Shown here piece after piece: positions 1 through 6,684 of a DNA stretch of 13,972 nucleotides. Position numbers and translations under genes: made by a program. The notes under the pieces are model-generated. The model worked only from the letters and a program-made list of their open reading frames with translations, made no database searches and was not told the origin of the DNA. Origin of the DNA: Clostridiales bacterium UBA6388. GTDB taxonomy: Bacteria; Bacillota; Clostridia; Oscillospirales; Oscillospiraceae. The DNA lies in the NCBI GenBank assembly GCA_002437575.1, contig DJQK01000023.1, positions 35,149-49,120 of the forward strand, read 5' to 3'. Positions within the stretch are counted from its first letter, which is position 1. Each line of letters begins with the position of its first letter.

Positions 1-701
1 ACTGGGCGCAGATGCTCTACCGGATGTACACCCACTGGGTGGACGCACACGGCCTGACGTATAAGATTTTAGACTATCTCGACGGCGACGAGGCGGGCAT
101 CAAATCGGCCAGCATTCTCGTCGAGGGCACGAACGCCTACGGACTTCTTAAGAGCGAAAACGGCGTGCACCGGCTCGTTCGCGTGTCTCCGTTTGACGCG
201 AATGCCAGACGGCAGACCTCCTTTGCCGCGGTCGAGGTCATCCCCGAGATCGCCGACGATACAAAGGATGTCGACATCCGGCCCGAAGACATTGAAATGC
301 AGGTCTACCGCTCGTCCGGCGCAGGCGGCCAGCACATCAACAAAACATCCTCGGCCGTGCGCCTGATCCACAAGCCGACCGGCATTGTCGTCTCCTGTCA
401 GACGCAGCGCGACCAGTTCCAGAACAAGGAAACGTGTATGCGGATGCTGCGCTCAAAGCTCATTGAGATCAAGGAGCGCGAGCACCTCGACAAAATTTCC
501 GACATCAAGGGCACGCAGCTCAAGATCGAATGGGGCAGCCAGATCCGCAACTATGTCTTCATGCCCTACACCCTCGTCAAAGACACGCGTACAGGCTATG
601 AAACGTCGAACATCAATGCCGTCATGGACGGAGACCTCGACGGGTTCATCAACGCCTACCTCACCTGCGCGGCCACCAACACCTGGGTCACAAAGTCTTA
701 A
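1..701 (+). CDS. prfB: Peptide chain release factor 2 (RF2), 5'-truncated by the window edge
   Basis: RF2 reads UGA and UAA stop codons in the ribosomal A site and triggers hydrolysis of peptidyl-tRNA. The reading frame is open from the first bases, so the gene starts outside the window and about 232 codons are present. The stop-codon recognition tripeptide SPF lies in HRLVRVSPFDANARR; SPF marks RF2, whereas RF1 has PxT. The catalytic loop SSGAGGQHINKTSSAVR carries the universal GGQ motif, followed by the typical HKPTGIVVSCQTQRDQ segment and the GWGSQIRNY-like WGSQIRNYVF stretch of the C-terminal domain. The gene ends TAA at 699-701. Many bacterial prfB genes have a programmed +1 frameshift near codon 25; that part is not in the window. 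The stop codon overlaps the first bases of a palindromic element, so the last residues (TCAATNTWVTKS) may or may not be the ancestral end. Confidence 0.97.
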   Translation, partial: WAQMLYRMYTHWVDAHGLTYKILDYLDGDEAGIKSASILVEGTNAYGLLKSENGVHRLVRVSPFDANARRQTSFAAVEVIPEIADDTKDVDIRPEDIEMQVYRSSGAGGQHINKTSSAVRLIHKPTGIVVSCQTQRDQFQNKETCMRMLRSKLIEIKEREHLDKISDIKGTQLKIEWGSQIRNYVFMPYTLVKDTRTGYETSNINAVMDGDLDGFINAYLTCAATNTWVTKS

Positions 702-863
702 GGAACCTCTGAATCAATCCTCAGCCGCGGACGACGGATCTTTTCCGCCAATCCTTCGGTTTGAAAAATGGGGAATACACAAAGTATTCCTCCATTTCCC
801 AAACCTTGTCTTGACAAAAAATCTCTCGCCGTCCACAGCCGCTGATTGAATCAGAGCTTCCTT
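700..863. repeat. 164-bp near-palindromic element (MITE-like candidate)
   Basis: The two halves of this stretch are imperfect reverse complements along almost their full length. The outer arm begins AAGGAACCTCTGAATCAATC; the reverse complement of the right end begins AAGGAAGCTCTGATTCAATC. The innermost part is GGAATAC at 772-778, loop ACAAA at 779-783, and GTATTCC at 784-790, extended by matching GTTTG...AAATGG tracts. The symmetry centre is near 781. It encodes nothing convincing; the short reading frames across it run on both strands because of the symmetry. The size, terminal inverted repeats and intergenic position fit a non-autonomous miniature element or a dispersed palindromic repeat. 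No clear target-site duplication is visible. A long stem-loop like this could also stop or protect the prfB transcript, but it lacks a T-run, so it is not a classical intrinsic terminator. Confidence 0.75.
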
Positions 864-901
864 GCTTTTCGCATATTTTGTGGTTTTGCAAGAAATATCT
901 C

Positions 902-930
902 TTGCAATGGCGCACAATTTGTGATACTAT
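902..930 (+). promoter_or_regulatory. Sigma-A-type extended -10 promoter for secG
   Basis: A -35-like TTGCAA (902-907) is followed after 17 bp by TACTAT (925-930), with TG at 922-923 giving the extended -10 form TGnTACTAT. Each hexamer matches consensus at 4 of 6 positions, and the extended -10 compensates. Transcription would begin near 937, leaving a leader of about 95 nt before secG. Confidence 0.55.
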
Positions 931-949
931 TTAACTTGCTATGTAAAGG

Positions 950-1011
950 TGCTTTTGCGCCCATTGCGTGAAAAAGCATTTCGGCGAGCCGCCTGCCGGT
1001 GAAGGACGGCA
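950..1011 (+). promoter_or_regulatory. Structured 5' leader of secG (tandem stem-loops)
   Basis: Between the predicted start of transcription and the secG ribosome-binding site lie three consecutive inverted repeats. The first is TGCTTTT-GCGC / GCGT-AAAAGCA at 950-978, with a small bulge. The second is CGGC/GCCG at 982-991. The third is TGCCG/CGGCA at 994-1011, ending about 9 nt before GGAGG. No T-run follows any of them, so they are not terminators. The arrangement could affect mRNA stability or translation of secG. I do not recognise a known riboswitch class. Confidence 0.35.
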
Positions 1012-1030
1012 ATTACGTTTGGAGGAAATT

Positions 1031-1267
1031 ATGACTGCTCTTCACACTGTTTTAACGATCGTTCAGGTTCTTCTCGCCCTTGCTCTGGTCGCCATCGTGA
1101 CCCTTCAGTCCGGCAAAAGCTCCGGCCTGTCCTCCGCCATCGCAGGCGGCGACAACAGCTTCATGGGTAAGAACAAGGCAAAGGCGCTCGACGCCAAGCT
1201 CGCGGGCGCTACCAAGTGGATCGGCGCTGCGTTCCTGGTCCTCACGTTCGTTCTGAACCTGTTCTAA
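1031..1267 (+). CDS. secG: Preprotein translocase subunit SecG
   Basis: SecG is the small, non-essential subunit of the SecYEG channel in the cytoplasmic membrane; it assists SecA-driven protein export. The product is 78 residues, the normal size. It has two hydrophobic helices (about residues 6-27 and 55-75) flanking a conserved cytosolic loop with LQSGKSSGLSSAIAGG and the downstream FMGKNKAKALDA segment, all diagnostic of SecG. The start is the ATG at 1031, preceded by GGAGG at 1021-1025. An in-frame GTG at 968 would add 21 residues outside the family pattern and lies inside the structured leader, so I rejected it. The gene stands alone between its own promoter and terminator. In many Firmicutes secG is followed by rnr and smpB, but here it faces the convergent spoIID. 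Confidence 0.96.
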   Translation: MTALHTVLTIVQVLLALALVAIVTLQSGKSSGLSSAIAGGDNSFMGKNKAKALDAKLAGATKWIGAAFLVLTFVLNLF

Positions 1268-1280
1268 GAAATACAGCCTG

Positions 1281-1315
1281 ACTGCTTCGGGGAAACCCGG
1301 GGCAGTTTTTTATTG
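1281..1315 (+). terminator. Intrinsic terminator of secG
   Basis: An 11-bp stem including two G-U pairs (ACTGCTTCGGG / CCCGGGGCAGT) with a GAAA loop is followed at once by a TTTTTT tract. It starts 13 nt after the secG stop. Its T-run overlaps the stop codon of the convergent spoIID at 1310-1312. Confidence 0.9.
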
Positions 1316-2308
1316 CTTCTCGGCCTTCGCACCCTGATAGTAGTATTCCAAAATCGTCCGGTACGAAAAGCCGAGCTGCGCCATGTTTTCCGCGCCGTAC
1401 TGGCTGAGACCCACGCGGTGACCAAAGCCCAGTACGTCGAAGCGGAACGTGCCGTCTTCGAATGTCAGGTCAAATTTTGCCGAGTTCAGCCCGAAGAGCC
1501 GCCGCAGCGTCACGCCGGAAAACCCGACGCCTCCAATGCAAACCGTCTCAACCCCGCCGCCGTCGCTTCTCATCTCTTCGCCGAGCCATGTGTCCGGTTC
1601 GCCCGAGAGATCGATTTCCGGCGCTTCTTCGCGCAAAATGCGGGAAAATTCCTCCGGTGAAACGCTCACGGCCGAAGCATAGCGCGGCGCTTCTTCTTCG
1701 CCGGGGCTCATCACCGATCGCAGATACGGCACATCGCTTCCCCAGACGGCGGCGGCTGCTTCTGTTGACCCGCCCGAGCAGGAAAAATAGACCGCGTCGA
1801 TAAGCTGGCCGTCATACGTCAGAACCTCCCCTGCCGTGTCCAGAACGGCCTTCTGCGCGTTTTTCCAGACGGCGTCAAATTCCGCACCGTACTTCTCTTT
1901 CAGTGCATCCCGGCTTGTCCACGCCTGACAGCACGACGAGCTGGCGCACACGGCGGCATTTTCATGCTTGGGCTTTTGCAGCTTCTTGCGCGTAAAGGTC
2001 CTCGCCGCCACAGCCTGCGCCTTTCTTGCCTCCGGCGAAAAATCCGGCGGCATTTCGCTGAGCAGAACCTCCGTCAGATACTCCTGCATCGAAAGCTCGA
2101 TGACCCCATCGTCCGTCAGAAGCCGGAGCGTTTCCTCGTCCGCATTTGCCGCTTCAGGCAAGCTGTCCGCCAAAGGTGCGTCCTGCGCCGCCGTTTCGAC
2201 GAGAAGCACCATCGGCTCGGCCTGCTCCGCCGCATTTTTCACGTTCGAGTCGGGAAAAAGCCAGAAGGCCAGCGCCGTGAGCGCTGCGCACATTGCAATT
2301 GTCTTCAT
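1310..2308 (-). CDS. spoIID: Stage II sporulation protein D (SpoIID), engulfment lytic transglycosylase
   Basis: SpoIID is a mother-cell membrane enzyme that cuts peptidoglycan glycan strands, with SpoIIM and SpoIIP, so that the mother cell membrane can engulf the forespore. The product is 332 residues. It has an N-terminal membrane anchor (about residues 4-19), then the family core SEMPPDFSPEARKAQAVAAR, in which Glu85 sits where the catalytic glutamate is known in the family. H115, C121 and C127 (H-x5-C-x5-C) match the zinc-binding segment as I recall it. YFSCSGGSTE and the C-terminal GFGHRVGLSQYGA block are also diagnostic. The start is ATG at 2308 because AGGAGGGG lies 4-5 nt upstream; the frame stays open further upstream but would run through the promoter. 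It is a single-gene unit with a sigma-E-type promoter, matching the known sigma-E control of spoIID. Confidence 0.95.
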   Translation of the reverse strand: MKTIAMCAALTALAFWLFPDSNVKNAAEQAEPMVLLVETAAQDAPLADSLPEAANADEETLRLLTDDGVIELSMQEYLTEVLLSEMPPDFSPEARKAQAVAARTFTRKKLQKPKHENAAVCASSSCCQAWTSRDALKEKYGAEFDAVWKNAQKAVLDTAGEVLTYDGQLIDAVYFSCSGGSTEAAAAVWGSDVPYLRSVMSPGEEEAPRYASAVSVSPEEFSRILREEAPEIDLSGEPDTWLGEEMRSDGGGVETVCIGGVGFSGVTLRRLFGLNSAKFDLTFEDGTFRFDVLGFGHRVGLSQYGAENMAQLGFSYRTILEYYYQGAKAEKQ

Positions 2309-2328
2309 ATCGCCCCTCCTTTTGCTCC

Positions 2329-2357
2329 ATCGTATGAAGCGGGCAAAGGGAATATGC
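2329..2357 (-). promoter_or_regulatory. Sigma-E-type promoter of spoIID
   Basis: Read on the - strand, GCATATT (2351-2357) and CATACGAT (2329-2336) are separated by exactly 14 bp. The B. subtilis sigma-E consensus is about KMATATT, 14-15 bp, CATACAnT; only one core base differs. Predicted +1 is near 2322, so the ribosome-binding site (2312-2319) lies almost at the 5' end of the mRNA. Confidence 0.85.
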
Positions 2358-2377
2358 CGCTTGACATAATGTCCTTC

Positions 2378-2406
2378 TTGACACAGAAACGTGAAAGCCG
2401 TATAAT
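2378..2406 (+). promoter_or_regulatory. Consensus sigma-A promoter of the LRR protein gene
   Basis: A perfect TTGACA (2378-2383) and a perfect TATAAT (2401-2406) are separated by 17 bp. Transcription would begin near 2413, about 32 nt before the ATG at 2445. A promoter this close to consensus should be strong in vegetative cells unless it is repressed. It is back-to-back with the spoIID promoter. Confidence 0.93.
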
Positions 2407-2444
2407 ATGACAAACTGTAACTTGTCTGTCGGGAGCATACTGCT

Positions 2445-4127
2445 ATGAAATATTTTCTGAAGATCTTTCTGATCGTGCTGCTCGTCGTGGCCATTCTCGG
2501 CGGCGCGTGCTGGTTCTTTCTGGTGCAGCAGCCGGACCTCACCATGAGCGTCTTTGCCCACTGGGGCGATTATTTTTACGAACGCGGCCGGTATAACCGT
2601 GCAGTGTCGCTTTACGAGACGGCGTGCAAATTGGCTCCCCAGAACGCCAATCTCCCCGTGCGCCTTGCAGACGCTTACGTCAAAAGCGGCAACTACACGA
2701 AGGCCGAGTACACCCTCGTCAGCGCCATCACGAATAACCCCGAGTCTGTGCAGCTGTATGTCGCGCTGTCCAAGGTTTACATCGAGCAGGACAAAATTCT
2801 GGACGCCGAGCAGATGTTAGACCGCATCACGAGCGCCGACGTGAAAGCGCAGATCGACGCGCTGCGGCCAAATGCGCCCGTGGTCATGCCGGAAAGCGGG
2901 TACTACAGCGAGTATATCGACGTTTCCGTGCAGGCGACCGGCGGCACGGCGTATCTGGCCGTCAACACGGATTTCCCGTCCACGCAGACAGACGCCTATG
3001 AAGCGCCTGTGACGCTCTCTGCCGGTGAAAGCAAGGTCGTCGTTGTGACCGTCGCGGAAAACGGTCTTGTGAGCGACGCGGTCTACATGGGCTACACGAT
3101 CGGAAGCGTTGTGGAGGAAGTGACGCTTTCTGACAAAGCGATAGACAGCTATGTGCGCGAGCTTCTGGGTAAAAGCGCGTCGGATACGCTCATGTCGGAC
3201 GAGCTGTGGGAAATCGAAGAGCTCGTGCTTCCCGATGGCGTGGAGGACCTGTCCGATCTGACGCGGTTTGCAGGGCTTCGGAGCCTCACCATCCAGAATG
3301 CGGCCGGTCTTGATTTCTCCGTGCTTCCGCAGCTGACCTCCCTCTGGACGCTCGATCTTTCCGGCTCGACGCTTCCAACCTCCGCACTGGAAGGAATCGG
3401 CACGCTTCCCGAGCTTCAGAAGCTCGTTTTGGAGGGCTGCGCGGTGACGTCCATCAATCCCCTTGTCGGCCTTTCGAACCTGACGTATCTGGACCTGACG
3501 AACAACTCCGTCTCCGATCTCACGGCCATCACGGCCCTGACAGGGCTCACCGATCTGTACCTCACGAATAACCCTGTGAAGTCCATCACGTATCTCAACA
3601 GCCTTCTCGCCCTTGAGCGGCTGCACATCGAAAACTGCGGCGTCTCGCGCCTGACCAGCATCGCCGGAAACACGTCCATTCAGGAGCTCTACGCGTCCAA
3701 CAACGAAATTTCCGACATTTCGGTGCTGTCGGACTGCGTGAGTTTGTCCATCCTCGATATCTCCAACAATCAGGTCAAGGACGTTTCGGTGATCGCGCAG
3801 CTTCCGGCGCTGACGTATTTCCTCGCCAGCCACAACCAGATCGAAGCGCTCCCCGCCTTCGACACCGAAACCAACAAGCTCGTGCGCATCGACGTCAGCA
3901 ACAACCAGATCAAGGACCTCTCGCCCCTCAAGGGCCTTCCGAACCTCAACTACATCTTCGCCGACTATAACCAGATCTCCGATCTGTCGGGACTCGAGGA
4001 CTGCCCGCTTCTGACGCAGCTGAACGTCTTCGATAATCCGGTCAACGAAGAGCAGGTCAAGCACCTACAGGAAATTGGCCGCATCGTCAACTACACCCCG
4101 CAGTACGCGGCGCAGTCGGCTTCGTAA
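2445..4127 (+). CDS. Membrane-anchored extracellular protein with TPR, CHB_HEX_C-like and leucine-rich-repeat regions
   Basis: The product has 560 residues. Residues 5-27 form a single membrane segment, and without a lipobox or signal-peptidase site it probably acts as an anchor with the rest outside the cell. Residues about 36-130 look like three TPR units (for example ERGRYNRAVSLYETACKLAP and KSGNYTKAEYTLVSAI). Residues about 144-218 (PVVMPESGYYSEYIDVSV to AVYMGYTI) resemble the chitobiase C-terminal Ig-like domain found in cell-surface proteins. From about 258 to 545 there are about a dozen leucine-rich repeats of 21-22 residues of the internalin type (LTYLDLTNNSVSDLTAI, LSILDISNNQVKDVSVI). 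There is no LPxTG sorting signal. The start has GGGAG 9 nt upstream. I infer a binding or scaffold role at the cell surface; the ligand is unknown. It is a single-gene unit with its own terminator. Confidence 0.9.
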   Translation: MKYFLKIFLIVLLVVAILGGACWFFLVQQPDLTMSVFAHWGDYFYERGRYNRAVSLYETACKLAPQNANLPVRLADAYVKSGNYTKAEYTLVSAITNNPESVQLYVALSKVYIEQDKILDAEQMLDRITSADVKAQIDALRPNAPVVMPESGYYSEYIDVSVQATGGTAYLAVNTDFPSTQTDAYEAPVTLSAGESKVVVVTVAENGLVSDAVYMGYTIGSVVEEVTLSDKAIDSYVRELLGKSASDTLMSDELWEIEELVLPDGVEDLSDLTRFAGLRSLTIQNAAGLDFSVLPQLTSLWTLDLSGSTLPTSALEGIGTLPELQKLVLEGCAVTSINPLVGLSNLTYLDLTNNSVSDLTAITALTGLTDLYLTNNPVKSITYLNSLLALERLHIENCGVSRLTSIAGNTSIQELYASNNEISDISVLSDCVSLSILDISNNQVKDVSVIAQLPALTYFLASHNQIEALPAFDTETNKLVRIDVSNNQIKDLSPLKGLPNLNYIFADYNQISDLSGLEDCPLLTQLNVFDNPVNEEQVKHLQEIGRIVNYTPQYAAQSAS

Positions 4128-4153
4128 GCACCGCTTCCCTTTTGATTCCACAC

Positions 4154-4188
4154 AGCTCCCGCCCGGTTTCGGGTGGGAGCTTTCTCTT
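4154..4188 (+). terminator. Intrinsic terminator of the LRR protein gene
   Basis: A 12-bp stem AGCTCCCGCCCG / CGGGTGGGAGCT with a GTTT loop is followed by a T-rich tail (TTCTCTTT). It begins about 26 nt after the stop codon. Confidence 0.92.
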
Positions 4189-4190
4189 TG

Positions 4191-4223
4191 CTGAAGCTTT
4201 TCTTAAGCTTTGCTTAAAATCGC
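4191..4223 (+). promoter_or_regulatory. Three tandem 11-bp direct repeats, likely response-regulator site
   Basis: CTGAAGCTTTT (4191-4201), CTTAAGCTTTG (4202-4212) and CTTAAAATCGC (4213-4223) are spaced exactly 11 bp apart, with core CTTAA/CTGAA. Repeats with one-helical-turn spacing are typical of OmpR/PhoB-family response regulators. They end where a -35 box would be expected for the -10 at 4245-4250, and that -35 is poor (GCAATT). This fits activation rather than repression. The regulator is not in the window. Confidence 0.5.
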
Positions 4224-4250
4224 AATTCCGGAGGAACCGTCTGCTATGAT
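4222..4250 (+). promoter_or_regulatory. Promoter of the degraded lipoprotein gene (extended -10, weak -35)
   Basis: TATGAT at 4245-4250 is preceded by TG at 4242-4243, giving an extended -10. The -35 position 17 bp upstream reads GCAATT and is a poor match. The +1 would be near 4257, about 20 nt before the ATG; AAGGAG at 4263-4268 is the ribosome-binding site. Confidence 0.5.
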
Positions 4251-4276
4251 GCTCCCACAAGAAAGGAGCATCCCAT

Positions 4277-6047
4277 ATGAAACGAATTTTCGCTTTGACT
4301 CTCGTGCTTGCGCTCATGGCCGCGCTGTTTACCGGCTGCACAAAGGACAAAACCGCTTCAAATGAAAAGACACAGCCCGGCGGCGCTTCCGGCCAATCGG
4401 AAACGGAATCCAAAACCGCCTATCAGGCGAACTTTCTGAAGCTTCCTGAGGTTCTCGATACCGTGCAGTCGTCCATCTTTACAGAAGACGCCCTTTTTAT
4501 CGCGGCGATGAACCCGAGCGACCAGACCACGCAGGAGTTCGACGAAACGACCGGCTATGTCTACGGCTACCGCAGCTATGTAAGCACGCTCTACCGCGAA
4601 GACCTCAAAACCGGCGCGATCGAAACGCTTACCGTGCCGGTCGAGGGCTACGGCCAGCCGCAGGTGAACGCGCTCTGTAAGGCGGCCGACGGCTCTTTAT
4701 GGGCGGTCTGCCAGACGTTTGAAAAGGCGCCGCAGGACGGAGACTATATCTGGTCGTTTGTCCACTTCTCTTCCGACGGCTCGGTTCTGGAAACGGTCCG
4801 TGCGGACTTTACTGGCAGCGGTCTGAACGCCTCGGATGTTTATCTCCAGTACCTCGCGGCGGATAACGCGGGACATCTCATCTGCGCGGACTATTCCGGC
4901 ACGATCTACATTTTTGATTTATCCGGCAAGTTTCTCAAAACGCTTTCGCAGGACGGAAAATACGGCAATCTCGCCACGCTGGACAAGGGCTTGACCGGTA
5001 TTTTGTACTATGACGATTCCGGCAAACAGGTTTTTACCGAAATTGACCCGGAAACGCTCGACTGGGGAGAGACGATCTCGCTGGGCGTCGGTGCCTGGAA
5101 CGTGTTCGCTGACCCCGCGGACGGTAGGCTTTTCTACTTCAGCAACGGCGCGATCTACCGCTATGATTTGCAAACGCAGGAGAAAGCAAAAATCGTCACG
5201 CATGCACGACGCAATGAAAAAGCTTCCGGCGGATGCGACGGTCTTTAACGTCGACTACACGAAAGATTCTGCCGTTTTTTCCTGCCTTGCAAGCTCCTTT
5301 TCCCAGTTTGTAGACTGGAAAACGGGCACGTGCAGCTTTGACACGGACGCGTTCAAGGCATTTCTCTCGTTTGCCGACTCGTTCCCGGCGGAATTCGACG
5401 CAGCGAATTTTGATTTTGACGACTACAGCAGCGACTACCGCCGCGTGGGACAAAAACAGCAGCTGCTTGCAAACATTGCCTTCTCCGGCTTCGACGATAT
5501 CTACTATCAGCTCGAAGCGATGGAAAACGACGCCGATTTTGTCGGCTACCCGGGCTATACCGTCGGCTTCGGCTGCGGTTTTCTGCCGCAGGGCTCGATC
5601 GCGATGACGACCGCCTGCAAGGATAAGGACGCCGCCTGGGGCTTCATCCGCACGCTTTTATCAGAAGACGCACAGCTGGCGCAGAGCGCATTTCCGATGC
5701 TGAACACCGCCTTTGACAAAAAGGCCGCAGAGGCCATGCAGCAGGATTACGTCACAGACGCAAACGGCGAACCGGTCCTGGACGCAAACGGCCAGCCCAT
5801 CCGCGTTATTTCCTACACGATCGGCTTTTATAACGAGACCGTCGACGTCTACGCCGTCACGGAAGAGCAGTTCCGGATCGTCAAGGACCTGATCGATTCA
5901 ACACACAGCGTGTATTCGTTTGACGAGAGCATTCTCTCCATCGTCTCAGAAGAGTGCGCCGCCTATTTTGCCGGCGCGAAAACGATCGACGAAACGGCCG
6001 CGCTCATCCAGAACCGCGTGTCTCTTTACATGGCCGAGCAGAAATAA
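4277..6047 (+). pseudogene. Lipoprotein with beta-propeller and extracellular solute-binding domain, internally deleted and out of frame
   Basis: The 5' part (4277 to about 5205) encodes a lipoprotein signal (hydrophobic residues 4-18, FTGC with Cys21), a Ser/Thr/Glu-rich linker, and about 260 residues that look like beta-propeller blades (DGSLWAVCQTFE, AGHLICADYSGTIYIFDLSG). That frame ends at TAA 5246-5248 after a nonsense tail, HARRNEKASGGCDGL. The 3' part is in the +1 frame from about 5200 to TAA 6045-6047. It matches the C-terminal half of an ABC-type extracellular solute-binding protein: MKKLPADATVFNVD, KDKDAAWGFIRTLLSE, and a tail ending FAGAKTIDETAALIQNRV. In related Oscillospiraceae proteins that I recall, the propeller is followed by a complete solute-binding domain. 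Here the N-terminal lobe is absent and the frames do not join. The simplest reading is an out-of-frame internal deletion near 5195-5215. An assembly error at that junction is the main alternative. Confidence 0.8.
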
Positions 6048-6052
6048 AAGCA

Positions 6053-6081
6053 GGGAGTCCGGTTTACCGGGCTCCCTTTTT
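6053..6081. terminator. Hairpin terminator between convergent genes, probably bidirectional
   Basis: A 10-bp stem GGGAGTCCGG / CCGGGCTCCC with a TTTA loop is followed on the + strand by TTTTT. On the - strand the hairpin follows the cotJC stop (6084-6086) by a few bases and is trailed by TGCTTTTATTT, so it can serve both units. Confidence 0.85.
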
Positions 6082-6083
6082 CG

Positions 6084-6680
6084 TTACGAGATCAGCGCAG
6101 GGTTCATGTAGTAGACGTTTTTCTCGTCGAGCTTTTCGCGCAGCAGCTGCACGGCTTCGCCAAAGCGCTGGAAGTGAACGATCTCTCGCTCGCGCAAAAA
6201 GCGGATGACGTCGTTCACATCCGGGTCGTCACTCAAACGCAGAATGTTGTCATACGTCACGCGGGCCTTCTGCTCTGCTGCCATATCCTCGACCAGATCT
6301 GCCATCGGGTCGCCGGTGACGGCCATTGTGGCGGCGGACCACGGCGCGCCGGACGCAGCCTGCGGATAGACGCCTGCGGTGTGATCGACAAAATAGGGCG
6401 CGAAGCCCTGCTCTTTCATCTGCTCTTCGGTGAGCGTGCGCGTGAGCTGGTGGACGATCGCGCCGACCATCTCAAGGTGCCCGAGCTCTTCCGTGCCGAT
6501 GTCTGTCAGCAGGCCCTTGAGCTCGTCATAGGGCATCGAGTAGCGCTGGGATAAGTAGCGCAGCGACGCGCCAAGCTCACCATCGGGACCGCCGTATTGT
6601 GAAATTACAATTGCTGCCAGCTGCGGGTTGACGTTCTGGATCCTGACCGGGTACTGAAGCTTTTTTTCATACACAAACAT
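6084..6680 (-). CDS. cotJC: Spore coat protein CotJC (manganese-catalase family)
   Basis: CotJC is a ferritin-like, di-manganese catalase-family protein found in the spore coat; it is thought to protect the spore from peroxide. The product is 198 residues, close to B. subtilis CotJC (about 189). The opening VYEKKLQYPV and the QYGGPDGELGASLRYL, DIGTEELGHLEMV and RFLREREIVHFQRF blocks are diagnostic. The expected metal ligands are all present: Glu35, Glu65-x2-His68, Glu136 and His169, the same spacing as in lactobacillar Mn-catalase from 35 onward apart from a short deletion. The active site therefore looks intact. The start is ATG at 6680, only 4 nt after the upstream cotJAB stop; its ribosome-binding site AAAGGAG lies inside the end of that gene, so translation is probably coupled. 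It is the last gene of the coat operon. Confidence 0.96.
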   Translation of the reverse strand: MFVYEKKLQYPVRIQNVNPQLAAIVISQYGGPDGELGASLRYLSQRYSMPYDELKGLLTDIGTEELGHLEMVGAIVHQLTRTLTEEQMKEQGFAPYFVDHTAGVYPQAASGAPWSAATMAVTGDPMADLVEDMAAEQKARVTYDNILRLSDDPDVNDVIRFLREREIVHFQRFGEAVQLLREKLDEKNVYYMNPALIS

Positions 6681-6684
6681 CTGC

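Noticed and set aside
714..917. Short open frames across the palindromic element on both strands.
   Set aside because: They arise from the symmetry of the repeat, mirror each other, and have no ribosome-binding site or recognisable product.
968..1030. GTG at 968 as the secG start.
   Set aside because: It would add 21 residues not seen in SecG, has no ribosome-binding site, and lies in the leader stem-loop; the ATG at 1031 has GGAGG at the right distance.
2309..2545. Extended N-terminus of SpoIID from an upstream start.
   Set aside because: The extension would cross the spoIID promoter, the opposing promoter and the 5' end of the LRR gene; the ATG at 2308 has a strong ribosome-binding site and begins a typical membrane anchor.
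2817..4064. A 415-codon open frame antisense to the LRR gene.
   Set aside because: It lies wholly inside a well-supported LRR gene, reads as low-complexity Arg/Val/Asp repeats mirroring the LRR codons, and has no ribosome-binding site.
5190..5248. Programmed ribosomal frameshifting joining the two halves of the lipoprotein gene.
   Set aside because: There is only a short A-run and no clear stimulatory structure, and even a perfect frameshift would leave the N-terminal lobe of the solute-binding domain missing.
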